NCBI GenBank assembly: GCA_900491605.1
Contig: UESW01004821.1
Coordinates: 1-64,000 of the forward strand
Direction of reading: 5' to 3'
DNA length: 64,000 nt
Source: Calamus simplicifolius
Taxonomy: Eukaryota; Streptophyta; Magnoliopsida; Arecales; Arecaceae
Part shown: positions 1-11,497 of the stretch, piece by piece
Position numbering within the stretch: the stretch's first letter is position 1
How the letters are laid out: every line of letters starts with the position of its first letter
Translations under genes and position numbers: made by a program
The notes under the pieces: model-generated
Database searches by the model: none
Seen by the model: only the letters and a program-made list of their open reading frames with translations
What the model was told of the DNA's origin: nothing

Positions 1-1435
1 CCATGACCGATCTCGACCGTTGCGATCGGTCCGATCAGCGATGATCCAATGGTTGCGATCGATCCAAGCCTGATCCCGTTTGGCCATGACCAATCTCAGA
101 CCATTGCGATCGGCCTGATCGCCAATGATTCGACCATTGCGATCGATCCAAGCCCTGATCCGATCGGCCATGACCGATCTCCGACCGTTGCATTCGGTTC
201 AATCGCTGACAATCCGACGGTTGCGATCGATCCAAGCCCTAATCCCAATCGACCACCACCGATCTCAGAACGTGGCGATCAGTCCGATCACCGATGATCC
301 GATAGTTGCGATCGATCAAAGCCCTGATCCCGATCGGCCACGACCAATCTCGGACCTTTGCGATCGGTCCGATCGGCGATGATCTGATGGCTGCGATCGA
401 TCCAAGCCCTGATCCCGATCGGCCACGATCGATCTCGGACCGTTGCGATTGGTACGATCGGCAACGATCCGATGGTTGCGATCGATCCAAGCCGTGATCC
501 CGATCGGCCACGACCGATCTCAGACCATTGCGATCGGTTCGATCGGCGACGATCCGACGGTTGCTATCGATCCAAGCCCTGATCCCGATCGGCCATGGAC
601 GATCTCAGACCGTGGCAATGGTCCGATCGCCGACGATCCGACGGTTGCGATCGATCCAAGCCCTGATCCCGATCAGCCATGATTGATCTTGGACCGTTGC
701 GATCGGTCCGATCGCCGACGATTGCGATCGATTGAAGCCTGATCCCGATCGGCCATGACCGATCTCGGACTGTGGCGATCGGTTCGATCGCCGATGATCC
801 GATGGTTGCGATCGATCCGAGCCCTGATCCCAATCAGTCATGACCGATCTTGGACCGTTTCGATTGGTCCGATCACCGACGATCCGACGGTTCCGATCGA
901 TCCAAGCCCTGATCCTGATCGCCACGGCCGATCTCGGACCGTGGCGATCGGTCCGATCGGCGATGATCCGACGGTTGCGATCGATCCAAGACCTGATCCC
1001 GATCGGCCTCGACCGATCTCGGACCATTGCGATCGGTCCGATCACCGATGATCCAACGGTTGCGATCAATCCAAGACCTGATCCCGATCGTCCACGATCG
1101 ATCTCGGACCGTGGCGATCGGTCCGATCGCCGACGATCCGATGGTTGCGATCGATTCAAGCCGTGATCCCGATCGGCCATGACTGATCTCAGACCGTTGT
1201 GATCGGTCCGATCGGTGACGATCCGACGGTTGCGATCGATCCAAGCCCTGATCCCGATCGGCCATGACCTATCTCGGACCGTTGCGATCGGTCCGATCGC
1301 CGACGATTCGTCGGTTGCGATCGATCCAAGCCCTGATCCCGATCGGCCACGACCAATCTCCGACCGTTGCATTCGGTTCAATCGCCGACGATCCGACGGT
1401 TGCGATCGATCCAAGCCCTGATCCCGATCGGCCAC
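1..1435. repeat. 85-bp GATC-rich satellite array, left part
   Basis: About 17 head-to-tail monomers of 85 bp; the landmark GCGATCGATCCAAGC recurs every 83-86 bp. The monomer is built from short GATCG-type words and contains the near-perfect palindrome CGATCGGTCCGATCG (7-bp arms, one central base). Monomers differ mainly by C/T and G/A changes, as expected for old methylated satellite DNA. Long open frames on both strands follow from few stop codons in a GC-rich repeat and are not genes. The array continues at 16310 after the Tat insertion and extends beyond the left window edge. Confidence 0.95.
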
Positions 1436-1483
1436 TGATATGACTGATCCCGCGCCGTCAGGATAAAAGGTAACGGCGGCTAA

Positions 1484-3222
1484 TGACCCCGAGACCCCCC
1501 ACCGGTCTCGGGGTGCACCGGCATTTCTCCACCCCGAGACCCCTTCCAATCTCGGGGTGGGGTCATCATCTCTTGACCCCGAGACCCCCCATCGGCCTCG
1601 GGGTGCACCGGCATTTCTCCACCCCCGGGACCCCTTCCGGTCTCGGGGTGGGGTCATCATCTCTTGACCCCGAGACCCCCCACCGGCCTCGGGGTGCACC
1701 GGCATTTCCCCACCCCCGGGACCCCTTTCGGTCTCGGGGTGGGGTCATCATCTCTTGACCCCGGACCCCCCATCGGTCTCGGGGTGCACCGGCATTTCCC
1801 CACCCCGGGACCCCTTCCGGTCTCGGGGTGGGGTCATCATCTCTTGACCCCGAGACCCCACACCGGTCTCGGGGTGCACCGGCATTTCCCCACCCCCGGG
1901 ACCCCTTCCGGTCTCGGGATGGGGCCATCATCTCTTGACCCCGAGACCCCCCACCGGTCTCGGGGTGCACCGGCACTTCCCCACCCCCGGGACCCCTTCC
2001 GGTCTCGGGATGGGGTCATCATCTCTTGACCCCGAGACCCCCCACCGGTCTCGGGGTGCACCGGCATTTCCCACCCCCGGGACCCCTTCCGGTCTCGGGG
2101 TGGGGTCATCATCTCTTGACTCCGAGACCCCCCACCGGTCTCGGGGTGCACCGGCATTTTCCCACCCCCGGGACCCCTTCCGGTCTCGGGGTGGGGACAT
2201 CATCTCTTGACCCCGAGACCCCCCATCGGTCTCGGGGTGCACCGGCATTTCCCCACCCCCGGGACCCCTTCCGGTCTCGGGGTGGGGTCATCATCTCTTG
2301 ACCCCGAGACCCCCCACCGTCTCGGGGTACACCGGTATTTCCCCACCCCCGGGACCCCTTTTGGTCTCGGGGTGGGGTCATCATCTCTTGACCCCGAGAC
2401 CCCCCACCAGTCTCGGGGTGCACCGGCATTTTCCTACCCCCGGGACCACTTCCGGTCTCGGGATGGGGTCATCATCTCTTGACCCCGAGACCCCATCGGT
2501 CTCGGGGTGCACCGGCATTTCCCCACCCCCGGGACCCCTTCCGGTCTCGGGATGGGGTCATCATCTCTTGACCCCGAGACCCCCCATCGGTCTCGGGGTG
2601 CACCGGCATTTCCCCACCCCGGGACCCCTTCCGGTCTCAGGGTGGGGCCATCATCTCTTGACCCCGAGACCCCCCACCGGTCTCGGGGTGCACCGGCATT
2701 TCCCCACCCCCAGGATCCCTTCCGATCTCGGGGTGGGGTTATCATCTCTTGACCCCGAGACCCCCCACCGGTCTCGGGGTGCACCGGCATTTCTCCACCC
2801 CGGGACCCCTTCCGGTCTCGGGGTGGGTCATCATCTCTTGACCCCGAGACCCCCCATCGGTCTCGGGGTGCACCGGCATTTCCCCACCCCCGGGATCCCT
2901 TCCGTCTCGGGGTGGGGTCATCATCTCTTGACCCCGAGACCCCCACCGTCTCGGGGTGCACCGGCATTTTCCCCCCACGGGACCCCTTCCAGTCTCGGGG
3001 TGGGGTCATCATCTCTTGACCCCGAGACCCCCACCTGTCTCGGGGTGCACCGACATTTCCCACCCCCGGGATCCCTTCCGGTCTCGGGGTGGGTCATCAT
3101 CTCTTGACCCCGAGACCCCCACCAGTCTCGGGGTGCTCATTATCTCTTGACCCCGAGACCCCCCACCAGTCTCGGGGTGCTCCGGCATTTCCCCACCCCT
3201 GGGACCCCTTTCGGTCTCGGGG
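1484..3222. repeat. 91-bp hairpin-bearing tandem array in 5' LTR (~19 copies)
   Basis: Each 91-bp unit begins TGACCCCGAGACC and ends TCATCATCTCT. It carries the perfect inverted arms CCCCGAGACC and GGTCTCGGGG around a loop of about 7 bases. The word CCGGTCTCGGGGTG occurs twice per unit, about 45 bp apart, so the unit looks like an old dimer of two diverged halves. Some units have single-base deletions or lack a block (for example near 3120-3150). Open frames across the array are artefacts of GC-rich composition. Confidence 0.95.
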
Positions 3223-3584
3223 GGGGGCGTCAGCGATTGGCGTGCGGTTCAATCGTCGAGAGGAATGACGATTCCAGGCCACACGGTGCACCCACGTGAT
3301 TCTCAGTACGCCCGTGATTGCACCCCGTTACGGAGGGCCATACCTCATAACGGCGTATGGTGCATTGCATGTCCCTGTGCATGGCCATGCCTCACTACGG
3401 CGTACGATTTGCTACCACTTGCGACTGTGCTCAGTCATATCAGCCGACGGCACGCACTGAATGCCTTCGCAACTGTTGGACACGTATGATATCACGTCGG
3501 CAGGTAGTACGGAATGTCTCCGGCATACGCAGCGATGGTACGACGGTGATCTTCCGAAACAGTAAGATAGGATATTCGGACAGG

Positions 3585-3592
3585 TATAAAAG
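3585..3592 (+). promoter_or_regulatory. TATA box of the LTR promoter, element 1
   Basis: TATAAAAG lies 240 bp before the LTR end and is conserved in the 3' LTR at 16062-16069. It lies downstream of the 91-bp array, so transcription would start near 3615 and the array sits in U3. Position and sequence are typical for a plant LTR promoter; activity is not shown. Confidence 0.75.
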
Positions 3593-3835
3593 CACATGCA
3601 CGCGCTGTAAGTAGGGATCTGAACTCTGGTTTTCTGAGCTTTCTTCTCCCAGCAAAACCCTAACCGCCTCAGTTCTTTTCGCTGAGCGGTTCTTTGTCTG
3701 AGCCCAAGTGACTGACTTGATCGTCGGAGGGTCCCACCGGTACCACCGGTCCCGGGGACTTTTCTTGCAGGGCTCCGAGGAGAAGGACGTCCGTCTTCCC
3801 CGACGTTTGAGGAAGGTGACTTGGCGTCATCAGAT

Positions 3836-3853
3836 TGGCGCGCCAGGAAGGGG
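3836..3853 (+). other. Primer-binding site, element 1
   Basis: TGGCGCGCCAGGAAGGGG starts 4 bases after the 5' LTR. The leading TGG pairs with a tRNA CCA end. The same core is found in element 2 (46098-46116, minus). I cannot name the tRNA without a tRNA set. The core GGCGCGCC is itself palindromic. Confidence 0.8.
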
Positions 3854-3908
3854 GGTGTAAGAAAGACATCGACCAGCAGCTTACCTTTTTCTTCAAGATC
3901 TTGAAGTC

Positions 3909-5616
3909 ATGGTGACGACTCGGACGAAGGGAGTTTCAGCCGGTCGCGCTGGGGGGCAGCGCTGCGGGGCTGGTCCACCCGCGGAGGCCCCCCCGCTCTC
4001 GCATCCAGTATTCCGGAGCCCCTGCATCTCCGGGGGGCAGGGCCTTCCGCTCCGCAGAACGACGCTCCCGTGCCTGCTCCACAACAACTCCAGGAAGATC
4101 GACTCACTGCCCTGGCCACGCAGGTCCAGTCTTTAGCGGCGATGGTTCAGGCCTGCAGCACCAGTAGGCGGCCTTGCAGCAGCCGGAGCTGAACCCGTCT
4201 GTCCCGGGGTGGTGCAACCCAGCCAGCATTCCTCCCGCCGGAGATCGCCGGTTCCTGGATCGTCGCCACCGATCCCCGGCCAAGCCTCACCACCGTGAAG
4301 CCTCTAAAAGCCCCGGTCTCCCTCTCGCCACGCTAGTGTTTCTCCTAAATGGCGGCACGGGAAGGAGGCGGAGCGCCCGCGCCGGCATCGCCGCCCTCGC
4401 TCTTCTTCTGAATCTTCGGGGGAGGGCTCTTTTGATGGCCGGATGCCTCGTCGAGCCGAGCGTCGACTCGAGGAGTGTAATCAGAAGCTGGAGGAGCTTA
4501 GCCGTCGGATCACCCACCTGCCAGAGACAGATTACGACAGTCGGCCTCCCTTGTCTCGCCGCATCATGGAGGAGCCCATCTCTACCAGGTTCCGCCTTCC
4601 TCAACTAGATCCATACGACGGGACCACGGACCCCCTGGACCATTTGGAGAGCTATAAGGTACTCATGCAAGTCCAGGGGGCCACTGATTCACTTATGTGC
4701 GTTGCTTTCCCGGCCACTCTGAAGAAGGCTGCTCGAGCTTGGTATTCTCGTCTGCCGCCACGAAGCATCGACTCCTTCCGCCAGTTGGAGAGGGCTTTCC
4801 TGGCCCATTTTGACGCCTGCCGGAAGATCCCGAGGGTGGCGGACAGTCTCTTTGCCGTTCAGCAGAAGAATGGCGAGCCTTTGCGGGATTATGTTGCCCG
4901 GTTCAAAGAAGCAGCCCTGGAGGTCTACAACCTGGAAGACTCGGTGGCTACCCTGGCTTTGAAGCGGGGGCTTCGCCCTTCTCGCTTCGCGTATTCTCTT
5001 GACAAGAAGCCGCCGGGCTCTACTCCGAACTCCTGATCCGGGCCCAAAAGTACATTCGGGCGGACGAGGCCGACTTTTCCCGGCGCGAGGCTGGCGGGAG
5101 TGTCCCCAGGAAGCCGACCCAGCCGGACCTGCAGAAGTCCGCCCCAGGAGGCCCGAGCCTCCTCGCCGGCCAGACAACCGTCCTCGACCCCCTGCACCGA
5201 GAGACGGACCCTATACCCCATTGCTCGCCCCAATATCTCAGATCCTGCTCGAGATTGAAGGGGAGTCTTATCTGCAGCGCCCTCCTCCCATCAACCCGAA
5301 GATCCCCCGGAACAAGAACCTCTACTGCCGCTACCACCGGGACCATGGCCACGACACCGACGATTGCCGTCAGCTGAAGAAGGCTATTGAAGACCTTATT
5401 CAACGGGGCCACCTGGGAAAGTTCGTTCAGAAGAATAACCCGGGAGCTCCTGGCCCGTCAGCGCCCTCGCCACCGGTGATCGACAATGCCCCGACGGAGA
5501 AGACGGTAGCGATGATTTCCTGGGGGGCAGGAGGCCCGTCGAAGAAACCAAGGGGAGGGGGGGGGGCAGAGACTGTAATTCCTTTTTCGAAAAGGACTTG
5601 GAGGGGTTGTAAATAA
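3909..5616 (+). pseudogene. Broken gag polyprotein gene, Tat element 1
   Basis: Gag packages retroelement RNA into virus-like particles. The likely start is the ATG at 3909 (MVTTRTK), matching the start position in element 2. The frame is lost near 4136. The conserved retrotransposon-gag core is readable at 4443-5036, with motifs RFRLPQLDPYDGTTDPLDHL and AARAWYSRLPP. A frameshift near 5020 moves the rest to another frame (to 5616), which holds the zinc-binding-like segment YCRYHRDHGHDTDDCRQL and ends before protease. At least three breaks separate the pieces. The matching order in element 2 confirms that the pieces are one gene. Confidence 0.88.
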
Positions 5617-5621
5617 GGATG

Positions 5622-6200
5622 ATGATAGCGTCGTCGTGTCCATGACGATCGCTAAGCACCCTGTAAAAAGAATCTTAGTTGACAGTGGGAGCTCCGTAGA
5701 TGTTTTAAACTACGATGCCTTTGTTCGTATGAACTTGTCGCATGATCTGCTTCGACCTGTCGCCACGCCTTTGATGGGTTCACAGGAGATTCCGTGAAGG
5801 TTGAAGGGAAGTCACTCTTCCCGTAACGGCTGGTACGGCTCCGTGCCAAAGCACTGTTCTCATGAAGTTTTTGGTGGTTCGTGTGCCCCTCGCATACAAT
5901 GCGATCCTCGGGAGGCCCGGGCTCAACCTCTTGGATGCCATCATATCCACCAAGCGGCTCCTCGTGAGATTCCCAACCAGCAGATCGGGAGATGCGAGGA
6001 GAGCAGGATCTGCCGCACTTTGCTATCACTTGGCCCCTAGTCCTCAGGAGACGGCACCTGCACCGGCACCTGAGGCGCTTGACCGCAAGACTTGGAGAGG
6101 AGGGGGGAGCCGGCCGAGCGGCTGCTCACTTTCCCCCTCGGGGAGGACCCGCGTGGACGGTCCGGGTTGGAGCCTTACTTCCGGAGGAAGCTCGTGACCG
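5622..6200 (+). pseudogene. Retroviral-type aspartic protease region, Tat element 1 pol
   Basis: The active-site motif LVDSGSS is at about 5675-5695, followed by a typical gypsy protease body. The later motif VPLAYNAILGRPGLN, in another frame at about 5884-5930, is the conserved C-terminal part. A stop and frameshift near 5797 interrupt the domain. The enzyme would cut Gag-Pol; this copy cannot make a whole domain. Confidence 0.85.
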
Positions 6201-7160
6201 ACTCCTTACCTTCCTGCGGGTCAACGCCGATGTCTTCGCATGGTCAGCGTCCGACATGCCGGAATTCCGGAGGAGGTGATTACGCACCAGCTTAACATTC
6301 GGCGGGGTGCCGGCCCGTCAGGCAGAAGAAAAGGAGTTTTGCCCCTGACCGACAGAAGGCCATTGATGAGGAGGTGCGGAAGCTGCTGGCGGCTGGTCAC
6401 ATCCGCGAGGTGCGTTACCCGACTGGCTAGCGAATGTCGTAATGGTTCGCAAGGCCAGCGGAGCTGGAGGATGTGCGTGGATTTCACCGACCTCAACAAG
6501 GCGTGCCCCAAGGACAGCTTCCCGCTGCCCCGAATCGACCAGCTGGTGGATGCCACCTCCGGGCATGAGACTCTCAGCTTCATGGATGCGTTCTCGGGGT
6601 ATAATCAAATCAAGATGAGCCCGGCGGATGAAGAAGCAACTTCCTTTGTCACAGAGAAGGGGATTTATTGTTACAGGGTGATGCCTTTTGGATTGAAAAA
6701 TGCCGGGGCCACTTATCAAAGATTAATGAACAAGGTCTTTGAAGACCAGCTAGGGCGCAACATGGAGGTGTATGTGGATGACATGCTGACCAAGAGCACC
6801 AGTGCGGCGGACCATGTAGCTGACCTCGAGGAGACTTTCACAATTTGCGTCGGTATCGATGAAGCTCAACCCCCACAAATGCGCCTTTGGAGTAGCAACA
6901 GGCAAGTTCCTGGGTTTTATGGTGACCCAGCGAGGGATCGAAGCCAACCCCGACAAGATTAGGGCTATCCTGGAGATGAGGCCCCCACCAATAAGAAGGA
7001 AGTGCAGCGCCTAACGGGAGGGTGGCGGCCTTGAGTCGTTTCATGTCAAGGTCGGCAGAAAGGTGCCTGCCCTTCTTTAAGGCACTGCGCAAGGTCAATG
7101 GCTTCAGTGGACGAAGGAGTCAGGGTTCCTTTGAGGAGTTGAAGCAGTTTCTCTCACTCC
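6201..7160 (+). pseudogene. Reverse transcriptase region, Tat element 1 pol
   Basis: The polymerase core is open at about 6468-6840. Recognisable motifs are FTDLNKACPKDSFPLPRIDQ, FMDAFSGYNQIKM, VMPFGLKNAGATYQRLMNK and the catalytic YVDDML box at about 6769-6786, intact here. Upstream (6240-6460) and downstream (6840-7160) parts lie in other frames, with repeated single-base shifts. Best read as a once-complete RT disabled by indels. Confidence 0.9.
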
Positions 7161-8010
7161 TCCGCTGTTGTCCAAGCCTGAAAATGGAGAGGAGCTCTTT
7201 TTATATCTTGCAGCTTCCCCCGAGGCTGTCAGCTCCGTACTCGTGCGTATGGATGCCGACGGGGCCCAGAAGCCAATCTATTACACCAGCAAAGTACTCC
7301 ATGATGCCGAGACCAGGTATTCGAGAACCGAGAAGATTATATTCGCCTTGGTGGTCTCTACTCAGCGCCTCCAGCCTTACTTCCAAGCCCATCCCATCGT
7401 GGTGCTTACGGACCAGCCCCTTCGAGCTATCTTATCTCGCCCCGACACCTCCGGTCGGTTGGCTAAGTGGGCCATTAAGCTAAGTGAGTTCGATCTGTTC
7501 ATCCGGCCAAGGTCAGCCATGAAGTCTCAGGTGTTGGCCGATTTACTGGTCGAGTGTTCCTGGACCGAGGGGGATATGGAGGGGGTGCGACCGGAGGAGT
7601 GTGTGGACTCTCCCTCATTGAGGAGGCAGAGGACTGGATCCTGCATGTGGATGGAGCGCAAACTCTCAAGGAAGCGGAGCCAGACTCATTCTCGCGAGCC
7701 CAAAGGGAGACGTAGTGGAGTACGCTCTCAGATTCCAGTTCCCAGCAACTAATAATCAGGCGGAGTACGAAGCCTTGCTGGTGGGGATGAGGTTAGCTGA
7801 GGGGCTAGGCGCTGGGTGTTTGAGGGCCTTCACAGACTCTCAACTTGTTTCTGGACAGATCACCAGAGAATACGAAGCTAGGGACCCAACCATGTCCCGA
7901 TACTTGAGCAAAGTGCAGTCCCAGGCATCTCGTTTCTCCTACTTCCACGTCAGCTATATCCCCAGAGCGAAAATGCCAGGGCCGATGCATTGTCCCGCCT
8001 GGCCACTTTG
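7161..8010 (+). pseudogene. RNase H plus second (archaeal-type) RNase H, Tat element 1
   Basis: The gypsy RNase H is open at 7168-7600 (motifs LFLYLAASPEAVSSVLVR, YYTSKVLHDAETRY, LTDQPLRAILSRPD). A second RNase H follows: a frameshifted start near 7640 (HVDGA) and a body at 7715-8010 with NNQAEYEALLVGMRLA and FTDSQLVSGQI. Two RNase H domains in a row are a known hallmark of Tat elements. Frame changes near 7600-7715 and 7990 break the chain. Confidence 0.85.
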
Positions 8011-8035
8011 ACCGACGGGACATTGGAAGGACATA

Positions 8036-9293
8036 TGTGAACACCTACAAGTCCTGAGCATTGAGGTCACGGATGAAGCACTGCCGGTGGAGCAAGAGCC
8101 CTCCTGGATGGACGCCTACATCCAGTATTTGACTAACGGTACTCTCCCGGAGAACCCCGCTGAGGCCAGGCTGCTCAGGCGGAGGGCCCGAGATTCTTGA
8201 TGATGAACGGGAAGCTTTATTGGAGATCTTTCTCGTACCTAGTTCTCAGGTGTGTGGGGTCGGCTGAGTCTGATTACATCCTCAGAGAGATCCACGAAGG
8301 TATCTGTGGGAGTCACCTGGGGGGCAGAGCCCTAGCCTACAAGGCCCTGCGGCAAGGGTACTTCTGGCTGACGATGAAGGAAGATGCGGCTGAGCTTGTT
8401 AAGAAATGTGATAGCTATCAACGTCACGCTAATATCCAGTGACAGCCGATGTCTCACCTGACCCCCTTGGTAGCACCTTGGCCCTTCGCCCAGTGGGGCA
8501 TGGATATCCTGGGACCATTTCCCCCGGCCTCCGGACAGCGAAAGTTCCTCTTGGTAGCGGTGGATTACTTCACCAAGTGGGTTGAAGCCGAGGCCTTGGC
8601 CAAGATTACCGAAAGCAAAGTGAGATCCTTCTTCTGGAAGTCCATCATATGTTGGTTTGGGCTGCCGCACACATTAGTCACTGATAACGGCCGGCAATTT
8701 GACAACGCGCCCTTCCGAGAGTTCTGCTCTGAGCTGGGTATCCACCAGAGGTTCACTTCCGTCGGGCATCCTCAAACCAACGGGGCGGCCGAGTGACTAA
8801 TCAGATCATTCTCCAGGGGCTGAGATCTCGGCTAGATGGCTGCAAGGGGCGATGGGTGGAGGAACTCCCCAACGTGCTATGGGCCTACCACACAACGCCG
8901 CGAGCCCCCACCGGCGAGATGCCGTTCAGCTTAGTCTTTGGCTCTAAAGCTGTTATCCCAGTGGAGGTTGGTGCACCAAGCCCTCGGGTGGAAGCATATA
9001 GCGAGGAAGGTAACCCTGACCAGCTACGAGCCAACCTTGACCTGGTGGAGGAGGTGCGAAATCGGGCACAACTTCGAATGGCGGCCTACCGGCAACGGGC
9101 CGCAAAATACTACAACGCTCGAGTGCGCCCCAGGACATTCCTGCTTGGAGATCTGGTCCTTCGATGGGCTAAGGTCTCGAAGCCAGCTGAGGGAGGCAAG
9201 CTGGCCCCAAATTGGGAGGGGCCTTACCGGATCGCCGAAACACTCTGCCACAGAGCTCACAAAATTGAAGAACTGGATGGGACACCACTCTAG
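8036..9293 (+). pseudogene. Integrase region, Tat element 1 pol
   Basis: Integrase inserts the cDNA into chromosomes. Visible parts in order: an HHCC-type zinc-binding region (8270-8440; REIHEGICGSHLGGRALAYK, CDSYQRHAN); a stop at 8442; the catalytic core with the three acidic positions in MDILGPF (about 8500), TDNGRQFDN (about 8680) and NGAAE (about 8790). One missing base after NGAAE shifts the frame. The C-terminal part 8793-9293 is open (ELPNVLWAYHTTPRAPTGE, then a GPYRIAE-type tail). Pol ends about 140 bp before the 125-bp array. Confidence 0.9.
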
Positions 9294-9435
9294 GACATGG
9301 AATGCAGATAACCTTCATCAGTATTATCAGTAATGTATTCCTCCTCTCATGTCAAGTATCACCCCTGTGTTCACTTGGGTTTTCACCCCTCATTCAGTAT
9401 TAACGAGATTCAATTTTAGCTACTGAAATCTTTTC

Positions 9436-11050
9436 GCACCAAAGCCCTGCACCAGCCAGGCATGAAGCCCAGTGTACCACTGGCAGAGTGGTGTACCACC
9501 GGCTCTCGACAAAAAAGCTCGGGTCCAGCAGGGACGGCTCCGGCCGGCCCCAAGCGTCGGCACCAAAGCCCTGCACCAGCCAGGCATGAAGCCCAGTGTA
9601 CCACTGGCAGAGCGGTGTACCACCAGCTCTCGACAACAAAAGCCCGGGTCCAGGAGGGACGGCTCCGGCCGGCCCCAAGCGTTGGCACCAAAGCCCTGCA
9701 CCAGCCAGGCATGAAGCCCAGTGTACCACTGGCAGAGCGGTGTACCACTGGCTCTCAACAACAAAAGCCCAGGTCCAGCAGGACGGCTCTGGCTGGCCCC
9801 AAGCGTCGGCACCAAAGCCCTGCACCAGCCAGGCATGAAGCCCAGTGTACTACTGGCAGAGCGGTGTACCATCGGCTCTCGGCAACAAAAGCCCGGGTCC
9901 AGCAGGGACGGCTCCGGCCAGCCCCAAGCGCCGGCACCAAAGCCCTGCACCAGCCAGGCATGAAGCCCAGTGTACCACTGGCAGAGCGGTGTACCACCGG
10001 CTCTCGGCAACAAAAGCCTGGGTCTAGCAGGGACGGCTCCGACCGGCCCCAATCGCCGGCACCAAAGCCCTGCACCAGCCAGGCATGAACCCCAGTGTAC
10101 CACTGGCAGAGCGGTGTACCATCGGCTCTCGACAACAAAAGCCCGAGTCCAGTAGGGACGGCTCCGGCCGGCCCTAAGCGTCGGCACCAAAGCCCTGCAC
10201 CAGCCAGGCATGAAGCCCAATGTACCACTGGCAGAGCGGTGTACCACCGGCTCTCGGCAACAAAAGCCCGAGTCCAGCAGGGACGGCTCCGGCCGGCCCC
10301 AAGCGCCGGCACCAAAGCCCTGCACCAGCCAGGCAGAAGCCCAGTGTACCACTGGCAAAGCGGTGTACCACTGGCTCTCGGCAACAAAAGCCCGGGTCCA
10401 GCAGGGACGGCTCTGGCCGGCCCCAAGCGCCGGCACCAAAGCCCTGCACCAGCCAAGCATGAAACCCAGTGTACCATTGGCAGAGCGGTGTACCACCGGC
10501 TCTCGGCAACAAAAGCCCAGGTCCAGCAGGGACGGCTCCGGCCGGCCCCAAGCGCCAGCACCAAAGCCCTGCACCAGCCAGGCATGAAGCCCAGTGGACC
10601 ACTGGCAGAGCGGTGTACCACCGGCTCTCAGCAACAAAAGCCCGGGTCCAGCAGGGGCGGCTCCGGCCGACCCCAAGCGCCGGCACCAAAGCCTTGCACT
10701 AGTCAGGCACGAAGTCCGACACCCATCGGCAACCAAAGCCCTGCACCAGCCAGGCATAAAGCCCAGTGTACCACTGGCAGAGCGGTGTACCACCGGCTCT
10801 CAGCAACAAAAGCCTGGGTCCAGCATGGGCGGCTTTGGCTGGCCCCAAGCGCCGGCACCGAAGCCCTGCACCAGCCAGGCATAAAGCCCAGTGTACCACT
10901 GGCAGAGCGGCGTACCACTGGCTTTCGGCAACAAAAGCCCGGGTCCAGCAGGGACGGCTCCAGTCGGCCCCAAGCGCTGGCACCAAAGCCCTGCACCAGC
11001 TAGGCATAAAGCCCAGTGTACCACTGGAAGAGTGGCGTACCATTGGCCAG
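9436..11050. repeat. 125-bp tandem array after pol (~13 copies), element 1
   Basis: Units of 124-125 bp carry the landmarks CACCAAAGCCCTGCACCAGC and AGCGGTGTACCACCGGCTCT. Copies are highly similar; those after about 10690 are rearranged (short copy near 10700-10740). Because 125 is not a multiple of 3, an open frame through many units means all three minus-strand frames lack stops; one runs 9420-10793. No domain is recognisable and I treat it as non-coding. The position between pol and the antisense gene matches tandem arrays known from Retand-like elements. Confidence 0.93.
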
Positions 11051-11420
11051 GCACGAAGCCCGACACTTGTCGGTACCTAAAGCCCGACACCCGACAGCAC
11101 AAAGTCCCACAGGTCAGATAAAGGCCGACCCCCGCAAGCACCAAGAGCCGCGTGCCTATTTAGCACAAGGTCCAACACTTGGCAAAGCGTTACGCCGATA
11201 GTCTCGAGGAGCCCGTCTACCTAACCTCTAACTGTCGGCGTTTCAGCTCCGAAGGACCTACCCTCCCTGATCCCAACTTTCGAGTCTAAACAGCTGGGGC
11301 GGAATAGCTCGAGTTGAGAGTTATCCCCTGGCGCTATCGGGACTAGTGGGATCACGGGGCTACGTGTTGTCAATCGACAAAATTCATGGTAAGTCAGACT
11401 GCATCTTGAAGAATATTTTA
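11051..11420. other. Spacer between 125-bp array and antisense gene
   Basis: GC-moderate unique sequence with degenerate pieces of the 125-bp unit up to about 11110 (short CGACAC-type words). No coding evidence. It would hold the 3' end of a transcript of the antisense gene. Confidence 0.5.
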
Positions 11421-11497
11421 TTAATTGGAAGAGATTACAAAATGCCGACGTCGTCGGACTTACAAAAAAGAAAGAACAGAACAACAAGAGTGCGAGC

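Larger units (their letters stand above)
1436..3832 (+). repeat. 5' LTR of Tat element 1
   Basis: A 2,397-bp long terminal repeat from TG at 1436 to CA at 3831-3832. Its U3 part is filled by the 91-bp tandem array, followed by about 600 bp of unique sequence that matches 15707-16309 closely. It is 261 bp longer than the 3' LTR, about three 91-bp units, so array size changed after insertion. A TATA box lies at 3585-3592. Confidence 0.95.

Noticed and set aside
605..1705. 366-codon open frame on the minus strand across the satellite and LTR
   Set aside because: It runs through the 85-bp and 91-bp repeats, whose periods are not multiples of three; openness comes from composition, and it crosses the LTR border.
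2298..3107. 269-codon open frame in the 91-bp array
   Set aside because: Repetitive, frame-shifting through units, with no domain; both strands are similarly open.
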